Source: Isochrysis galbana
Lineage: Eukaryota > Haptophyta > Isochrysidales > Isochrysidaceae
Assembly: GCA_018136815.1 (NCBI GenBank)
Contig: CM030940.1
Span: 1,444,613 to 1,508,612 of the forward strand
Length of the DNA: 64,000 bases
Direction of reading: 5' to 3'
Shown here: piece after piece, positions 51,280-62,016 of the stretch
Position numbering within the stretch: the first letter of the stretch is position 1
Layout of the letters: every line of letters begins with the position of its first letter
Translations under genes and position numbers: made by a program
The notes under the pieces: generated by a model
Told to the model about the DNA's origin: nothing
Seen by the model: only the letters and a program-made list of their open reading frames with translations
The model's database searches: none

Positions 51280-52477
51280 AGGGCGAGGCTCGGCAAAGGT
51301 GTGCCTGGCGGATGCGCCTCTCGCGCACACACGCGGCCCGCCCGCCCGCCCGCTGCGAGGGCGGAGAGCGCGAGGGAGGGAGGGAGGGAGAGAGCGGCGG
51401 CGGCGCCCGTCGCGACGGCGCCGACAGAGAGCTCGCCCCCCCCACTCGCCCCCTCTCTCTCTCCCTTCTCTCTCTTCTCTCTCTTCTCCTCTAACTCTTA
51501 CTTGTCTTCTTCTTATTTCATCTTCTCTTCCCCCTCTGGGAATCGATGGATCTCATCTTCTCTCTGTTCTACTTTAGTTGTACTCTAGGAGTAAGTTCTT
51601 TCGTCTCTTCTATTCTCTGTGGCTCTGCTCTCTCTCTCCTCTCTGCTGCGTTCCCGCATGTGTACCATGAATAAAGAATAGTAGTAGTACTACTACTTTA
51701 TACTAGTAGTACATACTACGCTAGAGTCCACTTCATCAAGCAGTTGCAAGTCACGCGGGGGGGCCAAACCATCCCACTCGTCCACTCTACGCCCTCCGGA
51801 TGAAGGATGGAGGATGAAGGCGAAGGCAATCTGCCTGAGTATTGAGTATTGAGAATTGAATACTCGCAGTACGTACTCGTACTCAGTACGTGCTGGTGTT
51901 GGAGTTGGAGTTGGAGCGGGGGTTACAGGCAGGTTACACACGCGCCTCACCGGTGTGGGGGGGATGTCATATGGACCATGGGTTCGAAGTCACAGCACGC
52001 TCAGTCCGGTGCAACTGCATGCTGCATGCCCCTCATCTTCCTAGTTCCTAGGCCATGCCCCATGCTAGAAAGTACATACTACTAGTGTCCGCGTGACATG
52101 CGCCCTGCGCGCGCGCGCGCTAGCAAAAGAAAAAGCGGAGCCCCCGCCCCCGCCCCCGGAGGGGAGTTGGAGCCCGGAGGGGAGGGCGCACGAGGCGCCT
52201 CCCCATGGTGAACTAAGTATAAACTTAGTCGTCAAATTGGCATTGGTATTGGTATTGGAGCTCCCTATTGAGTTCCCACGTGTGACTTGCACTCAACACC
52301 TGAACACGGACACTCACACTAACACTCACCTAACACGGAAGATCATTGTATCACAACATGCAACATCAAACCAGTCTGCACTAAGGTTCGTCGTGTTGTT
52401 GCCAAGTAAGTGGCAGCTAGAGGCACTATCTTAGTTAGTACGCTCTAATATTCAGCTTGGTTTATGCACTACTATTA
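51280..52477. other. Spacer between the Ala-rich coil gene and PIGB
   Basis: No gene. GA- and CT-rich DNA (51360-51500) lies upstream of the coil gene, TAGTAGTACTACTAC runs occur at 51683-51710, and a copy of the terminal palindrome lies at 52195-52232. CGCCCCCGCCCCCG occurs near 52145. Confidence 0.5.
52195..52232. repeat. Palindrome-headed dispersed repeat, end only (copy 4)
   Basis: GGCGCCTCCCCATGG then TGAACTAAGTATAAACTTAG matches the palindromic end of the 7388-7524 copy. The rest of the unit is absent or diverged. Confidence 0.6.
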
Positions 52478-54298
52478 CTACTCGACGTGTGAACCCAAGC
52501 GCCTGCGCCGTTTGCGTTTGCTTGCGCACGCACCTCTCCTCCGCAGCAGGACGAGATCAACAAACCGCCATCCGGGGGACCACCCATCCCAGCCGTCCCA
52601 CTCGATCGCATGAAAGAATCGCAAGACCTCCCTGAATCCGGTCTTTCGAAGTGTCCGACTCACCTCGGCATTTGCAAGCAACTCATCGAATAGCACCACG
52701 TGGGATGGCGCCGCATGCTTACGTAACGCGTCACGCATCCGCCGCTGAATAGCCGCGCCGGGAGCGGCGAAAAAGCAATCGCAGTCATTTGTGCAACGGG
52801 ATCCCCGCGCCTCGGGGAAGCGCTGTGCCAGAGAAGCAGCATCGAAGCCAAGACTTGGAGGCGCACAGTCTAAAATAGAAAGAGTGACATTCGGGCTGTG
52901 CAAAAAGGCGTGCCCCGGTGTCTGGTGGCATCGCGTGAGCAAATCGACAGAGATCGACTGCGTAGCGGAGGAACACGCGACGGACTCCGATCGCAATGCT
53001 GCCATGACCGCAACCGGTGCGCGCTGGTGCACCATCGAGAGGTACAACGCAATGGGCGCGTTTGTCGACGCGATGATGACCAGCACTGTGGTACGGTGGC
53101 GCGCACCCAGTCCGGCCAAAGCGCGCCCGCAGAAGCAGAACGCAAACGGAAGCACTGGCAACAGGAAGCGAAGCTCCTTGTGCGGGCGTGATGATAGCAT
53201 CAATAGCAGCAGGGTAGGCGGCGCTAGTAGCCAACGTTGCCGAGGGGTTGCTGCTCGGACACCCAGAGCAAGCAGAGGCGCCTGAGCGGCGAGAATTGCA
53301 GGTAAGGCACCCACCACATACCAGTGCCACGGATGTGTGCCGTAGTATTCGGAGGCCCCTGCGCCAGATTGAAGATTGAAGCGGAGAAAACCAATAGCAG
53401 GGAGAACCAGCCGATTGTACAAGGCGCAGTCGATAAGTGTGACAACGCATACCACTGCAACTGCAGGAAAGCAGAGCGCCGCCCAGTCCACTGTGGAAGA
53501 ACTTGCATCGGCTTCCGACAGGAGGGTCTTTGCCGCACTATCACGTGCTTCCGCGACACAGTGCAAACCGGTCGGGGCCCCGGTACTTGCCTTTTGAGCC
53601 GAACCATCTTTCGAACTTGGTGCGGCAGACATGGTAGGCTCTAATGGTCTCAACATCTGATAGCGCGTCGATGCAGAGAGCCCGAGCACGAGGCTCAGGG
53701 TCAACGTGAGCGGCAAACTTGAGGGCCGGACCAGGAAGGTCAAAGCGATAAGCGCAGATCCCAGCCGTGGCCGGAGGTGCCACCACGCCCGCTGTCCGGC
53801 CGCGCTGTATCCAGCCGGAACCGGAGCAGCCATGTGCTTTGCGATCACACAGATGAGCGTGGCTTCCATAGAGGAAGAATACGCCCGCACTCCCGCATAC
53901 CAAGTGAACCAGCAGCAGAGGGAACAAATCAGAGTCATGTTCCCGACGGAAGCGCTGCCAAAGTAAGCGGCACTGAAGTCGCGTAGGCACAGGTCAGCCG
54001 CTCCGCTCGCGATCGCCTGAACGGCTCGAGGCGCCCATGCCACAGCGGCGGGTGAGTCGAGGCGGAGCATACGAAGCAGGTAGATTGTGAGCGCAAGTGG
54101 CAGCACGTGTGCGTGTGAGCGGATCGCGTGCGTCCACTCCCACGTTCGGTGGCCGTATCCAAAGGCGAGGCGATGCGCGGCCTCGTGTGCCTGCCAGAAC
54201 TCATCCGGGTCAAATTGCGTCCAGACCAGCGAGGCGTTGAGCAGGCGGAAGAGCACGACGAGCACGTCGATCCGACGGCCGATGCACGCCACTCGCAT
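52478..54298 (-). CDS. PIGB: GPI mannosyltransferase 3 (PIG-B, GT22 family)
   Basis: An intronless multi-pass ER membrane protein of 606 residues from ATG 54298; the frame runs further upstream only with non-ATG starts and Gly/Glu repeats. PIG-B adds the third mannose to the GPI anchor precursor from dolichol-phosphate-mannose in the ER lumen. The GT22 catalytic loop follows the first helix: VWTQFDPDEFWQAHEAAHRL then FGYGHRTWEWTHAIRSH, where FDPDE replaces the family's HPDE. Hydrophobic helices run through about residue 440, with SSRPHKELRFLLPVLPFAFC typical of this family. The luminal C-terminus (NVTLSILDCAPPS, DCDCFFAAPGAAIQRRM, GFREVLRFFHA) matches PIG-B rather than ALG9 or PIG-M. Very basic final residues (KRKRRRR) resemble ER retrieval signals. 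Confidence 0.88.
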   Translation of the reverse strand: MRVACIGRRIDVLVVLFRLLNASLVWTQFDPDEFWQAHEAAHRLAFGYGHRTWEWTHAIRSHAHVLPLALTIYLLRMLRLDSPAAVAWAPRAVQAIASGAADLCLRDFSAAYFGSASVGNMTLICSLCCWFTWYAGVRAYSSSMEATLICVIAKHMAAPVPAGYSAAGQRAWWHLRPRLGSALIALTFLVRPSSLPLTLTLSLVLGLSASTRYQMLRPLEPTMSAAPSSKDGSAQKASTGAPTGLHCVAEARDSAAKTLLSEADASSSTVDWAALCFPAVAVVCVVTLIDCALYNRLVLPAIGFLRFNLQSGAGASEYYGTHPWHWYVVGALPAILAAQAPLLALGVRAATPRQRWLLAPPTLLLLMLSSRPHKELRFLLPVLPFAFCFCGRALAGLGARHRTTVLVIIASTNAPIALYLSMVHQRAPVAVMAALRSESVACSSATQSISVDLLTRCHQTPGHAFLHSPNVTLSILDCAPPSLGFDAASLAQRFPEARGSRCTNDCDCFFAAPGAAIQRRMRDALRKHAAPSHVVLFDELLANAEVSRTLRKTGFREVLRFFHAIEWDGWDGWSPGWRFVDLVLLRRRGACASKRKRRRRLGSHVE

Positions 54299-54571
54299 GC
54301 GCAGCAGGACGTTCCCCTCCCTCTCCCCTTCTCCCCCCTCCTCCCCCTCCCCCCCTCCGGGTGCCGTGCCGACCTCCACCGATGAAGCCGTCGGTTCGGA
54401 GAAGCCTTTCGAGGACGAGTAGAGGAATAGAGTACAGGGGAAGTTACTAGGGTTAAATTTGGACCGGACGTCCCCTCACTCCCTTCCCCCCCCTTCATCT
54501 CCTCTCTTCCCCTACTAGTAGTTCTCTCTCTTTCTCTCTCTTCCCGCTCTCTCTCCTGCTCAAACGGACTT

Positions 54572-55713
54572 TTAACTCCTTACTGCCGGAGCGCCGAAAT
54601 CGGCGCTTCCCCTCAGTTTCTTCAATTTTTCTGGCCTCGCAGCCATGTTTATCAATCAACTAGGCATGCATGTTTCTTGGCCAAAATTGGTTGAGAAACT
54701 GAAGCGCCGATTTCGGCGCTTCGCTTTCATAAATAATCAACGTGAAAACGCAAAAGAAAAAGAATGCCGGGAGAGGTGTCTCGGCTTCATATCGCCCGTG
54801 CGCCACCCGCTCGTTGCACCGACGCAGGGACCGGGGGCGGGGGGGGGGGGGAGAAGGGGGGGGGGTCGAAAGGGCTCCTCGCCCAAAAATCAGCGCGCAC
54901 TTTTCTCAGCCTTTATTGCCTTTTTTCGCGTAAGAGGCTGTCGCATTCGCGAATCGACACTCGTTAGGCTTCTCTCTTCTCTTCGTCGTTGTAGTATTTA
55001 TCGTTGTATAATTCTCTGCTTTCGCCTCTCGTTCTCGGTCAAAAGCTTCGCGTGGACGCACAGGATCTTGGGTTGTGGAGCGCTCCCTCTCTCTTTCTCT
55101 CGAAGACAAGGGAAGTTTCCCCCCCTTTCTTCATCCTAGGATCCTAGCTAGGCGCCTCGCAAATAGGTTTAATTCGCTTTCTTCCCCGTGTTTCTCTATC
55201 TACTTCAGTGATTGCAATCAGGTTTAATTTGCGACCTCTTTGTATCTCCCCCTTAGGCTCACCGCATTTCTCTCGTCTTATTCGGTAAGTCTTTTGGAAT
55301 CTTGTGCGGCAGGATTGCCCCTCACTTCTCACTTCCCCGTTATGGTGCGATTCCCCTTCCAGACGGCAGACGGGATCGCCGACACCTCATCATCACGAGA
55401 GCATGGGCCTGGTGGACTGCCATCACAGCCCTCCTCTCACTCACCCTCGCCTCTTGCTGCTCGCTCGATGTCGTTCTCGCCGCCGTCCTCGCCCTCGCCC
55501 TCGCCCGCCTGCCTGCCTTCCTCGCAGCCCGTCAGCACCTCTGAAGTCGTCTCCTCAGCCGCGTCTGCCGCCGGCATGGCCCCTTCCTCATTGCCCTCAG
55601 GCCCTATGGGCCATCCCAACTCGTCAGAGGCGCTCTTCCACGGCAGGCCATGGTGCAAACGCGCTAGAGAGAACCGCCGATTTCGGCGCTTCGACCCGGC
55701 AGTAAGGAGTTAA
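54572..55713. mobile_element. piggyBac-like non-autonomous element with TTAA ends
   Basis: TTAACTCCTTACTGCCGG at 54572-54589 is perfectly repeated in inverse at 55696-55713, so both ends include TTAA, the piggyBac target duplication. Inside each end lies a subterminal palindrome, AGCGCCGAAATCGGCGCT on the left (54590-54607) and CGCCGATTTCGGCG on the right (about 55674-55687). A third copy lies at about 54703-54720. The 1.14-kb interior has no DDD transposase and no convincing gene; it includes poly-G (about 54838-54866). TTAA-C-rich ends ending in CTGCCG resemble known piggyBac-like terminal sequences (from memory). A MITE-type relative is the best reading. Confidence 0.7.
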
Positions 55714-56113
55714 CGCCTATCCCCTCCCCCCGCCTTTCTGTTTCTCCGTTTCTTCCTTTACGCTCGCTCTCCCCACGGGAATGCCCACACCTTGCGCGCC
55801 TCCGACGACACGCCGTATTCGGCTTTCGGCATGCACACGAAATCTATACAGAGTCGCTCGATTGGCTTGCCCCACTGCCCACTGCAACCTCGTGCCGTGC
55901 TAAAATAGGTGTTGCAACCGGTTGTCAAATGTCATCCGATCATGTACATGTGTCATCCGATCATGTAATGGGGCACGAGAGCAACCCAAAGATGGTCTCA
56001 GAGAAGGTAAATTAGCTTGAATGCAAACATAGGCTACACTGAGGGCACACCAAGGTTTAGCGCTGCCGAGAATACACCGAGCCAAGTAGTGCGCTGATGG
56101 TGACACGCCAGTT
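55714..56113. other. Spacer downstream of CPT2
   Basis: No gene. ATGTGTCATCCGATCATGTA-like words occur twice in tandem (about 55924-55968). Confidence 0.5.
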
Positions 56114-58276
56114 CTAGTCTGAGGAAACTTCCATTGTCATCCGCATTTCCTTCATGGCCTCACCGATGCAGTTCGCAAAGTCGTCCGCTTGGCCGTTGTA
56201 CGTCATGACCTGATCAATCCGACGGGAAGGCGAATGAGCGGAAGCACATGTACTGCCACCAAGGGGCCCGTGCTGTCTAGGACCGCTCACGACCACCGTG
56301 CACTCTTGGGGCTAGCTGGGCGAGGTCAACAAGTGACAACAACTCGCCTGCGCTCCAGAGACGTCCGGCCGGATGGCATAGCCCACAGCAAAGCAGTCGG
56401 GATGAAACGGGCCGAAGCCTCCGTTTGCGAGTGCGTGGGACGAGAGCGTGCTGGTCGAAATGATGATCTTCGACAGCTTGTGATAGGCGGCACTCTCAAA
56501 GATGGCAGGCTTGAGTCCCCTCTCCTTGGCCATCTGCGCCAGGACAAAGAGGTGCCGGTCCATTCCGTTACCCGTCATCGCATCACGCGTCACTCGCGTA
56601 TGGTTACGCACGGCAGCACGCATGAGCGCCGCCTTCCGCGATATCGGCTCGCTGCCGTTGCAAAAGGCCTCTGTGAAGGCCCTAGACTCTGGTGTGGCCG
56701 AGCGGATCGTCTCGGTGCGTCCGTGCTTGAAGGCCGCGGTCGATGCACTCTCATACGTCGAGACCGTGGTTCCACGCAGCTTGGCCATGGCGAGTTGGAA
56801 AGCCATCTGCATCATCCCGTCCGGGGAAACGCCCGCCCGCTTGAGCGCCCCTGTCGTAAAGTGGTCGGCCATCACGGTTGCCAGCTGGGTGCCGCAGATG
56901 GTCGCATCGAAGCGTTTGGCAGCGTCGTTCACCGATTCGGCGAGCGGAGGAGGCAGCACGAATTTGAGTTCCTTCGGCATGGTCTTGTGCGGCGCGGGCG
57001 ACTCGCTGGTCGGCATGCCGACCGAGTAGTCGTAAATCTCATTGGCGAAGCGGAGCACAGCGACGCCGTCGCCCCAAGAGTGCTCAAAATTGATGGCGGC
57101 CTTGGCGTTCGCGGTGACAATCAGCTGGAACGATTTGTCCAGCCAGCGATCCGTCCCCTTGCCGTGCAGCATGGCGCGATTCACAGCTCCCAGCTCTTCA
57201 GGTGCCGTGTCATCGAGGCATAGGGCAAAGACCGCCTCATCGATGGCGCGCAGCGCTAAGCTATTGGTGCCGTCTGCGCTTGCAAGGGAAGCGCGAAGGG
57301 TGGCCCATTCATCGCGCGGGAGGCCTGTGAGGAACCCCACGCCAGGTTTGTCCGCCGCCGAACCCGGAGACGAAACGATCGCGTCAAGGGCGCCCTGCAG
57401 CTGCGCTGTCGGCACCGTGTTGCCTGCCTCATCAAAGAGTTCGACCGTCCACATGGCTCCACCCCGCTGCACGAGGATATGGCGTGAGTCAGCCACAGAG
57501 CACAACTCGTCTCGCCCAAGCTGGGGCACCCGTGTCGAGCGGAAGAGGTTGGCGTACTGAGACATATCGAGGGCATAGGCCCCGGTGGCCGCCGCACCGT
57601 AAAACGCGATTGATCTGGGAAGCAGGCGGATCACCTCCGGCCAGAGAGGGTGTTTCGACTTCTTCGGTGCGGTGTGGAAGATGTCGGGTTCGAGAACGCC
57701 CTTTTCCAGAGCCTTGAGGAAGAGGCCCGCCGAGTGGCACAGCCGCGCGGCGCGATTTGTTTGCGAGGTGGGTGCCTGCTCATCCTGAAAAGTGAGCTGC
57801 GGGTTGAAGTTGAGCAGCAATGGTGAGCGGTCACGCAAATACATCTCAAACCAAGGCTGCGAGATGTACGAAGTATATGTACCCTTATCAGCCTCGAGAA
57901 GCTCCGCTTGCAGCTGCGGGCCTTCCTGCCTCGCAAAGGCGAATGCGGCGCGCTGTGCAAGGAGAAGCTCGTCGTCATCTTCGAGCAGCGGCTGCGCAAA
58001 GTAGACGAAGCGCTCGAGCGTCTTGTCAAGTGCAGGTATGGGCATCTTAGGCAGAGAATCCTGGAAATGCATCGTCGGAATTCGCGAGGAGTGGAGCAGG
58101 CCGGAGCTCATGCAGCGCTGGCCGAGGCGGGTGACACGGAGAGAGGCAGAGCGAGGCCGGGGCGACATGCTGGGCAAGGAGCCCTGCACCAGCTCTCTGC
58201 TTGAGGAGCGTAGGATAGCGGATGTGAGATGGCGACCACCGCGCGGCAGCGGTGGGAGGAGGAGCGAGCGTTGCAT
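56114..58276 (-). CDS. CPT2: Carnitine O-palmitoyltransferase 2 (CPT2)
   Basis: Exons 58276-56348 and 56209-56114, with a 138-bp intron that starts GC (CAG|GCGAGT) and ends CAG, give 674 residues. The first exon read through stops after a few unrelated codons, whereas the second supplies the family C-terminus (VMTYNGQADDFANCIGEAMK). CPT2 regenerates long-chain acyl-CoA from acylcarnitine on the matrix face of the inner mitochondrial membrane for beta-oxidation. The Arg/Ser/Leu-rich first 55 residues look like a mitochondrial presequence. Then LPKMPIPALDKTLERFVYFA opens the choline/carnitine acyltransferase domain. The catalytic histidine is in AINFEHSWGDGVAVLRF (about residue 398), as in CPT2 of animals; MAKLRGTTVSTYESASTAAF and STSTLSS are the carnitine- and CoA-site motifs. 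Length is close to human CPT2 (658). Confidence 0.93.
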
Positions 58277-58369
58277 CTAGCCAAGAGAGAGAGGAAGAGT
58301 TTGTGCACTTGCCTCGTTGACAGACTCCCCTCTCTCCGTGCCCTCTCACTCTCGGGCTTCCTTTTCTCG

Positions 58370-58760
58370 TCGTGCTCTCTCTCTCCCTCTCTCCCTCTTT
58401 ACCTGCCTCCCTCTCCCTTTCGTTCGCTCGCTCGTACCTCGCGCCCTCTCTCTCTCCCTCGCTCTCTCCCTCCAACACCCACCTGCCCCCCTCTCTTCCT
58501 CTCCCTTTCCACCCTTCGCTCCCTCCCTCCCACTCTTGGTCTCCTCTCCCTCTTCCCCGTCTCTCTCCCTCCCTCTCCCTCCCTCCCTCCCTCCCTCTCT
58601 CCCCCTCTCCCTCTCCTCCTCTCCCTCTCCCTCTCCTCCTCTCCCTCTCCCTCTCCTCCTCTCCCTCTCCCTCTCCCTCTCCCTCTCCCTCTCCCTCTCC
58701 CTCTCCCTCTCCCTCTCCCTCCCTCCCTCCCCCTTTCTCTCTCTCTCTCTCGCTCGCTCG
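58370..58760. repeat. CTCCCT-rich tract
   Basis: About 390 bp of CTCCCT, CCCTCT and CTCTCC units, including a near-perfect run of CTCCCT hexamers (58660-58720). It lies upstream of CPT2, 100 bp from its ATG, as a GA-rich sequence on the sense strand. Confidence 0.9.
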
Positions 58761-59484
58761 TTCTCTCCCAGCCCCGACCGTCGGGCGTCCGAGAGCCGCG
58801 CGGACGGGCAAGATACAGGGGGGGGGGCTCAACCGGGAAAGCTTTCTGCTTCTACATACAGGGGGGAGGGGGAGGGGGCCCCGCCGCCCCGCCCCTGTGG
58901 GCCAGGCAAAAGCCCCAATCACATATCAACATCAACTTGAAAAAAACATCTGAAGATTCAGGCCACTACCGCTAGCTAGAAAGGACCACGCGGCACTTAC
59001 GGTACTGACACGCCATCGCCTATACCCCAGTATACCGTATACCGTATACCCACTCCCTTCTCCCTTTCCCTTTCTCCTTTCTTTACACTTACACTTACAC
59101 TACCCCCTTCATTCCTTTTGTCTTTTGTGCCCCTACGCGTGAAACTCAGCGGGTTCACTCTCCAAACACAGTAAACACAGTATGTTTTTGGCCATGGAAG
59201 AAAGAAGAAACTCAGGGAAACTCAGTGGGAAACTCGCAGATACAGATACCGGGGGGGCTTCCCTCTTCCCCTGGGGGTAAGGCAGAAGGCAGAGTTTCTC
59301 TCCTCTCACGTTGCCCTCCTCTCCTCCCCCTCCCCCGCCCTTTCTTTCCCCGCACGGGTCCTCTTTGTGACGAAACTACACCCCCTCCCATTTTTACCTC
59401 TCAGCCTCAGCCTCGTCCCTGTCCAAGACTAGACCCGCACCGCCACCCGTACCCTTACTTACCATCGGATTCGGAGACCGCCTA

Positions 59485-59800
59485 CGAAGGGCGGTCAAAC
59501 AGAGTTTTTTTTATTGGGGGTAAGAAAATGACCTTCTCAGGGTTGAGAAAATTTGAGGATTTTTTTCGGTAGAAAGTTCCCTATATATACACCCAACAAG
59601 CACATATCCGGCCGGGGCCCATTAGGACCAAGACCAAGACCCCCCCCTTGGGCCCCCACAACAAAACGTAAGCCCAAATACTGACAATAAAAGACGCTAA
59701 AGTCGCAAAGGGTAGGGCAGTCATACAGTGTTTTTTATGAGGGGTGAAAAAATGACCATCTCAGAATTGAGGAAATTTGAGAATTTTTCACACCGGTCAC
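59485..59800. repeat. Two direct copies of a GGTCAAA-type repeat relative
   Basis: AGGGCGGTCAAACAG at 59488 and AGGGCAGTCATACAG at 59714 each lead into TTTTTTAT, GGGGT, AAAATGACC, TCTCAG, TTGAG and AAATTTGA in the same order. The copies are about 85 bp long and 226 bp apart. Both are related to the hairpin family at 5568, 12583 and 29880 through the shared first 15 bases. Confidence 0.6.
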
Positions 59801-60192
59801 CAGCGCGATCGAACGAGGCCGACTCCCTCCTGCCCCCCCCCCCCGGCGGTCATAGGTACCACACGGCATTTCAAAGGCCTCTACACGCGAGAATTGAACC
59901 GTCTGTGCCCTTCAAATTGCCCCGGCTAGCCTCTGCGGCGGAAAGGGAGAGGCTGGGTAGATACCATTTGGATCCTCGATTTAAGTCGCGGTCGGAACAA
60001 GAAGAAAGAGAGCAGATGTGGATGTGACACGACCCTTGCTTGTTGCTTGAAGCGCAGAAGCTCGGGCTGCCAACCAACAAGGTCGGCACCTACCTGAGAA
60101 GAGGAGTGGCGTGGAATAGGAGGCAGACAAGGGAGCGAAAGAGACTCCTATGCGCCACGTCGCCGTACCATTTGTGCGGCTTGCGGCTCAAT

Positions 60193-62016
60193 TCATCCAT
60201 CTAGATCTGCCATCACGAGTTGAGCCCGTATCTCACGACGATTACACGCGTCCCTTAGCGCAAGCATTGCTCCACCATCCACGACGAGTTCATTCTTCAC
60301 CATCCCTAAGCAATTGAGATTAGGGAATGCGCCTTGTCTAATGGCATTTGCTATGGCAAGCCCGCCCATATCGCCCACACAATTGACATGTAGTCGGATC
60401 TCGGTCAGCTTCAATAGAGCCCCCATTGATCCAGCAGAAGCAAACGCCTTTGCACTCCCGTCATTTGCCTTATTGCTTTGCATGATGATGAATGATAGGT
60501 TGGGCACAGCTCCATCGCGAATTGCGTCGAATATGGCAACGAAGCCAGTGTCCCCGATAGCACAGCCAAAAAAATCAAGATGGTCTAAGTTAGGCATTGC
60601 CCCCGCATTCAGAACAGCCGCAATAGCCAAGGCGCCCCTGTCCCCAACCACGTTGTTTGCAACATTCAGCGTTGTGCACTTGTTGGCCATTGGAAAAAGC
60701 TGTGCGAGACGCTCAAAGTCCGCCGGACACCAGCCGCTGTCCATGTATTCGAGTTCCTTCGCGCCACCATACACTGATTGAGCAGTCTTCAAGTAAAGCT
60801 GTCCAACCATGGGTTTGTCCGCCTTGGGAGACGTGAATTTTTTTGTGTCGAGAAGGCAGAGGAGCTCTTCCGGATGCATTGGCACGCGTCGGTCCATTTC
60901 ACCTTTTTCGCTACCAACCTCATAAATCAACGGCCAACATTGGCTAGAATTAGGCTTGACCAGCATGGACCATGCTAGTTCGGTAGTCGGCCAACCTCGC
61001 TCATGGTAAGTTGGGGTTCCATGCTGAGCCCATCGTTCTGGTTGCCTTGTGAGCAGAAAGACCATAAGCTTTTGGTGAACATACCAGATCTGCATTGAGC
61101 TTAATGCCACCGAAAAAGCATACTGCTCTGCCGCAGTTCGACCATACGTCCCCTTTTGAAACAAGCTAGCCCAATCATAAAATATACCGAAACGAGCCGG
61201 AAGTCGTCGCAAAGGTTGCACTGAAGGTATCGTATGCCACCCTTTCTGCTGGCGAGGATACTCCCCGTTCTGCGCTTTTCGGATAGTTTGTGCCAGTGCT
61301 ATCAACTGCTCTCCGAAAGGATCTGGGTGCTCTGGTGTGAGCCATGCATGAGAAACGGAACCAACAGGAAGCTGCCCCGTCCCTGCTGGTAACTCAGTGG
61401 CGGCCTCGTTCACAGGAAGAGTACGCAGGACTTCAACAGATAGAAAGGCCTCTGGATGCATCTTCTCCAACTCTTGGCGGTATGGAACGGCGAGCTTTGC
61501 CCGCTGTTCATCATTTTCGGCCGCTTCAAGCTCCGCGGCGCGGCCTAGAAGCCAATCAGAATCAATCAGACGCACAGGTACCAACTGGCCTCTCTTTGGG
61601 GATATCTGTGCATAGATGGAATCTGCATCCACATAGAACTCTGGCGCTCGGGATGCTGCTTCTCTAGCCTCAACCCTTGCCCTCTCTGCCAGCGCATCAT
61701 AGTCGATGGCAAGCTGTTCACCCGGGCTCCTTTGTTTTGCATCCTTGGCCTCAGCATCAGCATGGTCTACTCCTCTGCGATTTGGCTTGTGCACACTTGC
61801 GCTTGTTCCACCACCCAGGATTCTGACGCTGCAGCGCAACGTCCAACGGTCTCGTCCAGCAACGCTCTTTCTGCGTCCCCGACATTGCGCGCGCGTGTCA
61901 AAGTCATCCAGCCATATGCCATCGGATTGTGCATGAGCCGTCACGTTGCGCAGAGATGTCGGACTCGCAGCGCGGCAGCTGCGTGCAAAGGCTTCAACGA
62001 TGACGACTTGAGGCAT
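60193..62016 (-). CDS. LRR protein with N-terminal SHAWLTPEHPDP domain
   Basis: An intronless frame of 607 residues. Residues 1-90 are of doubtful reality (basic, low similarity to anything). Residues about 195-400 form a compact domain: SVSHAWLTPEHPDPFGEQLI, then FGIFYDWASLFQKGTYGRTA, MQIWYVHQKLMVFLLT and YHERGWPTTELAWSMLV. Its order (S-x-x-W-x-x-P-x-H-P-D, then a Tyr/Asp-Trp strand with RT-x-x-E, then RGWP) recalls a repeatedly seen domain of algal and protist proteins that I cannot name. Residues about 450-600 are four RNI-type leucine-rich repeats (NVVGDRGALAIAAVLNAGAM, PNLDHLDFFG, CVGDMGGLAIANAIRQGAF, PNLNCLGMVKN). Architecture is NLR-like without a visible nucleotide-binding P-loop. Sensing or scaffolding is inference. 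Confidence 0.7.
   Translation of the reverse strand: MPQVVIVEAFARSCRAASPTSLRNVTAHAQSDGIWLDDFDTRAQCRGRRKSVAGRDRWTLRCSVRILGGGTSASVHKPNRRGVDHADAEAKDAKQRSPGEQLAIDYDALAERARVEAREAASRAPEFYVDADSIYAQISPKRGQLVPVRLIDSDWLLGRAAELEAAENDEQRAKLAVPYRQELEKMHPEAFLSVEVLRTLPVNEAATELPAGTGQLPVGSVSHAWLTPEHPDPFGEQLIALAQTIRKAQNGEYPRQQKGWHTIPSVQPLRRLPARFGIFYDWASLFQKGTYGRTAAEQYAFSVALSSMQIWYVHQKLMVFLLTRQPERWAQHGTPTYHERGWPTTELAWSMLVKPNSSQCWPLIYEVGSEKGEMDRRVPMHPEELLCLLDTKKFTSPKADKPMVGQLYLKTAQSVYGGAKELEYMDSGWCPADFERLAQLFPMANKCTTLNVANNVVGDRGALAIAAVLNAGAMPNLDHLDFFGCAIGDTGFVAIFDAIRDGAVPNLSFIIMQSNKANDGSAKAFASAGSMGALLKLTEIRLHVNCVGDMGGLAIANAIRQGAFPNLNCLGMVKNELVVDGGAMLALRDACNRREIRAQLVMADLDG

Larger units (their letters stand above)
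58277..60192. other. Spacer between CPT2 and the LRR gene
   Basis: No gene. It contains the long CT tract (listed), poly-G near 58819, TATACCGTATACCGTATACC near 59031 and two diverged direct copies of a GGTCAAA-type repeat. Confidence 0.5.

Noticed and set aside
51951..52050. GGTTCGAAGTC resembling a tRNA T-arm
   Set aside because: No acceptor stem, anticodon arm or D-arm could be drawn around it.
58229..58975. Plus-strand Ser/Leu/Pro frames upstream of CPT2
   Set aside because: Low-complexity CT tract read in three frames.
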